Shown here: in pieces, positions 40,118-40,553 of the stretch | Numbering within the stretch: position 1 is the stretch's first letter | Layout of the letters: each line of letters begins with the position of its first letter | NCBI GenBank assembly: GCA_039815415.1 | Contig: JBCBZH010000005.1 | Location: forward strand, 1 to 40,553 | From: JBCBZH01 sp039815415 | Lineage (GTDB): Bacteria; Bacteroidota; Rhodothermia; Rhodothermales; Rubricoccaceae | Direction of reading: 5' to 3' | DNA length: 40,553 nt | Translations under genes and position numbers: made by a program | Notes under the pieces: model-generated | Databases searched by the model: none | Seen by the model: only the letters and a program-made list of their open reading frames with translations | What the model was told of the DNA's origin: nothing

Positions 40118-40553
40118 CTAGTACGCCAGCGCGAGGCGAGTGGCGGTACCGACCCCGAGAGCGTCGAGCAGGAACGTCTCCGTCCGGGCAAGGCTGGGCT
40201 GCATGGCCGGTGTCAGCTCGGGAGCGTGGAACGCTGGATCGGGCGTGTCGGTCGTGTCCCCGTAGGCATAGAAGTCAAAGACCGAGGGGCTGCCTGCGGC
40301 CGTTGACTTGTCCCTCAAGGCCTGCGAGAAGCTGAATGGCACCACCGCATCGCCGTAGTGATGGTGCACCTGGGTGTCTGGCAGATCCGAGAGGAACTCG
40401 GAGGCCGACCGGCGCAGCACTTCCCGCTTCGCAGGGGCGAGAGGACCCACGAGATGACGATGGCCGACACGCCCTTCACGAAGGGGAAGTCGTCCGCCTT
40501 CTCCTCCCACACCACGCAGCCCGCGCCCTTGGCCACCATGGTCATGCCGATCA
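40118..40553 (-). pseudogene. Alpha/beta-hydrolase paralogue, partial and apparently frameshifted
   Basis: Runs off the right edge. On the minus strand one frame reads IGMTMVAKGAGCVVWEEKAD...VKGVSAIVIS, hydrolase-like after a nucleophile elbow. From about 40445 the coding signal moves to another frame: VGPLAPAKREVLRRSASEFLSDLPDTQVHHHYGDAVVPFSFSQAL and a C-terminal HAPELTPAMQPSLARTETF. The GDAVVPF piece is the usual Asp loop. Neither frame alone gives the complete domain. It ends 5 bases before the GTG of the next hydrolase gene. A base error in the sequence, a true pseudogene, or less likely programmed frameshifting. Confidence 0.6.

Overview
The window reads as chromosomal DNA from a G+C-rich, Gram-negative member of the Rhodothermota/Bacteroidota assemblage, possibly near Rubricoccaceae. 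This placement is inferred from gene content: a type IX secretion (T9SS) C-terminal sorting domain, a CBM9/DUF5916-type outer-membrane protein, a DUF6265 protein, a DUF4097 protein, many lipoproteins and beta-barrels, and start codons that mostly lack a Shine-Dalgarno sequence. No phage, insertion sequence, CRISPR array or rRNA was seen. One tRNA-Glu(CTC) is present.

Layout, left to right. 1-6.4 kb: the end of an ABC-2 permease, an exported barrel-like protein, a 1115-residue metalloprotease/beta-propeller/surface-antigen fusion, and a small VapBC-like toxin-antitoxin pair. 6.4-12.3 kb: a transmembrane Ser/Thr kinase with C-terminal TPRs, a secreted protein of unknown function, a palindromic REP-like element, and a CadC-like winged-helix/propeller regulator. 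12.5-17.3 kb: an array of NTF2-like exported proteins and two duplicated serine-hydrolase lipoproteins with TPR tails. 17.4-22.2 kb: a CBM9/DUF5916 outer-membrane protein, a gluzincin-like lipoprotein and a CPBP membrane protease. 22.4-24.6 kb (minus): an operon of two consecutive sigma-factor genes, a VOC protein and a DUF6265 protein. 24.7-29.1 kb: three small lipoproteins, two of them paralogous, around a 1212-residue T9SS cargo protein. 29.4-34.1 kb: trigger factor and clpP, separated by a divergent two-component system and a small exported protein. 34.2-37 kb: a TM2-like membrane protein, then a sigma / HEAT-containing anti-sigma / DUF4097 operon. 37.1-40.5 kb (minus): a Cys-rich-tailed lipoprotein, tRNA-Glu, a GNAT acetyltransferase, and two alpha/beta-hydrolase-like genes, one without its nucleophile and one apparently frameshifted.

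The most striking signal is not a gene. A 10-base word, CGCCAGCTCG (reverse complement CGAGCTGGCG), occurs 47 times exactly by my hand count (22 forward, 25 reverse). About 0.3 would be expected in random sequence of roughly 64% G+C. Seventeen copies lie in the roughly 3.5 kb of non-coding DNA, often just after stop codons and often as head-to-head inverted pairs forming hairpins. The coding copies use five of six possible reading frames, and six lie inside signal-peptide coding sequence. This is the distribution of a DNA-uptake signal (like Neisseria DUS or Pasteurellaceae USS) or another genome-wide DNA-level motif. I know of no such motif described for this lineage.
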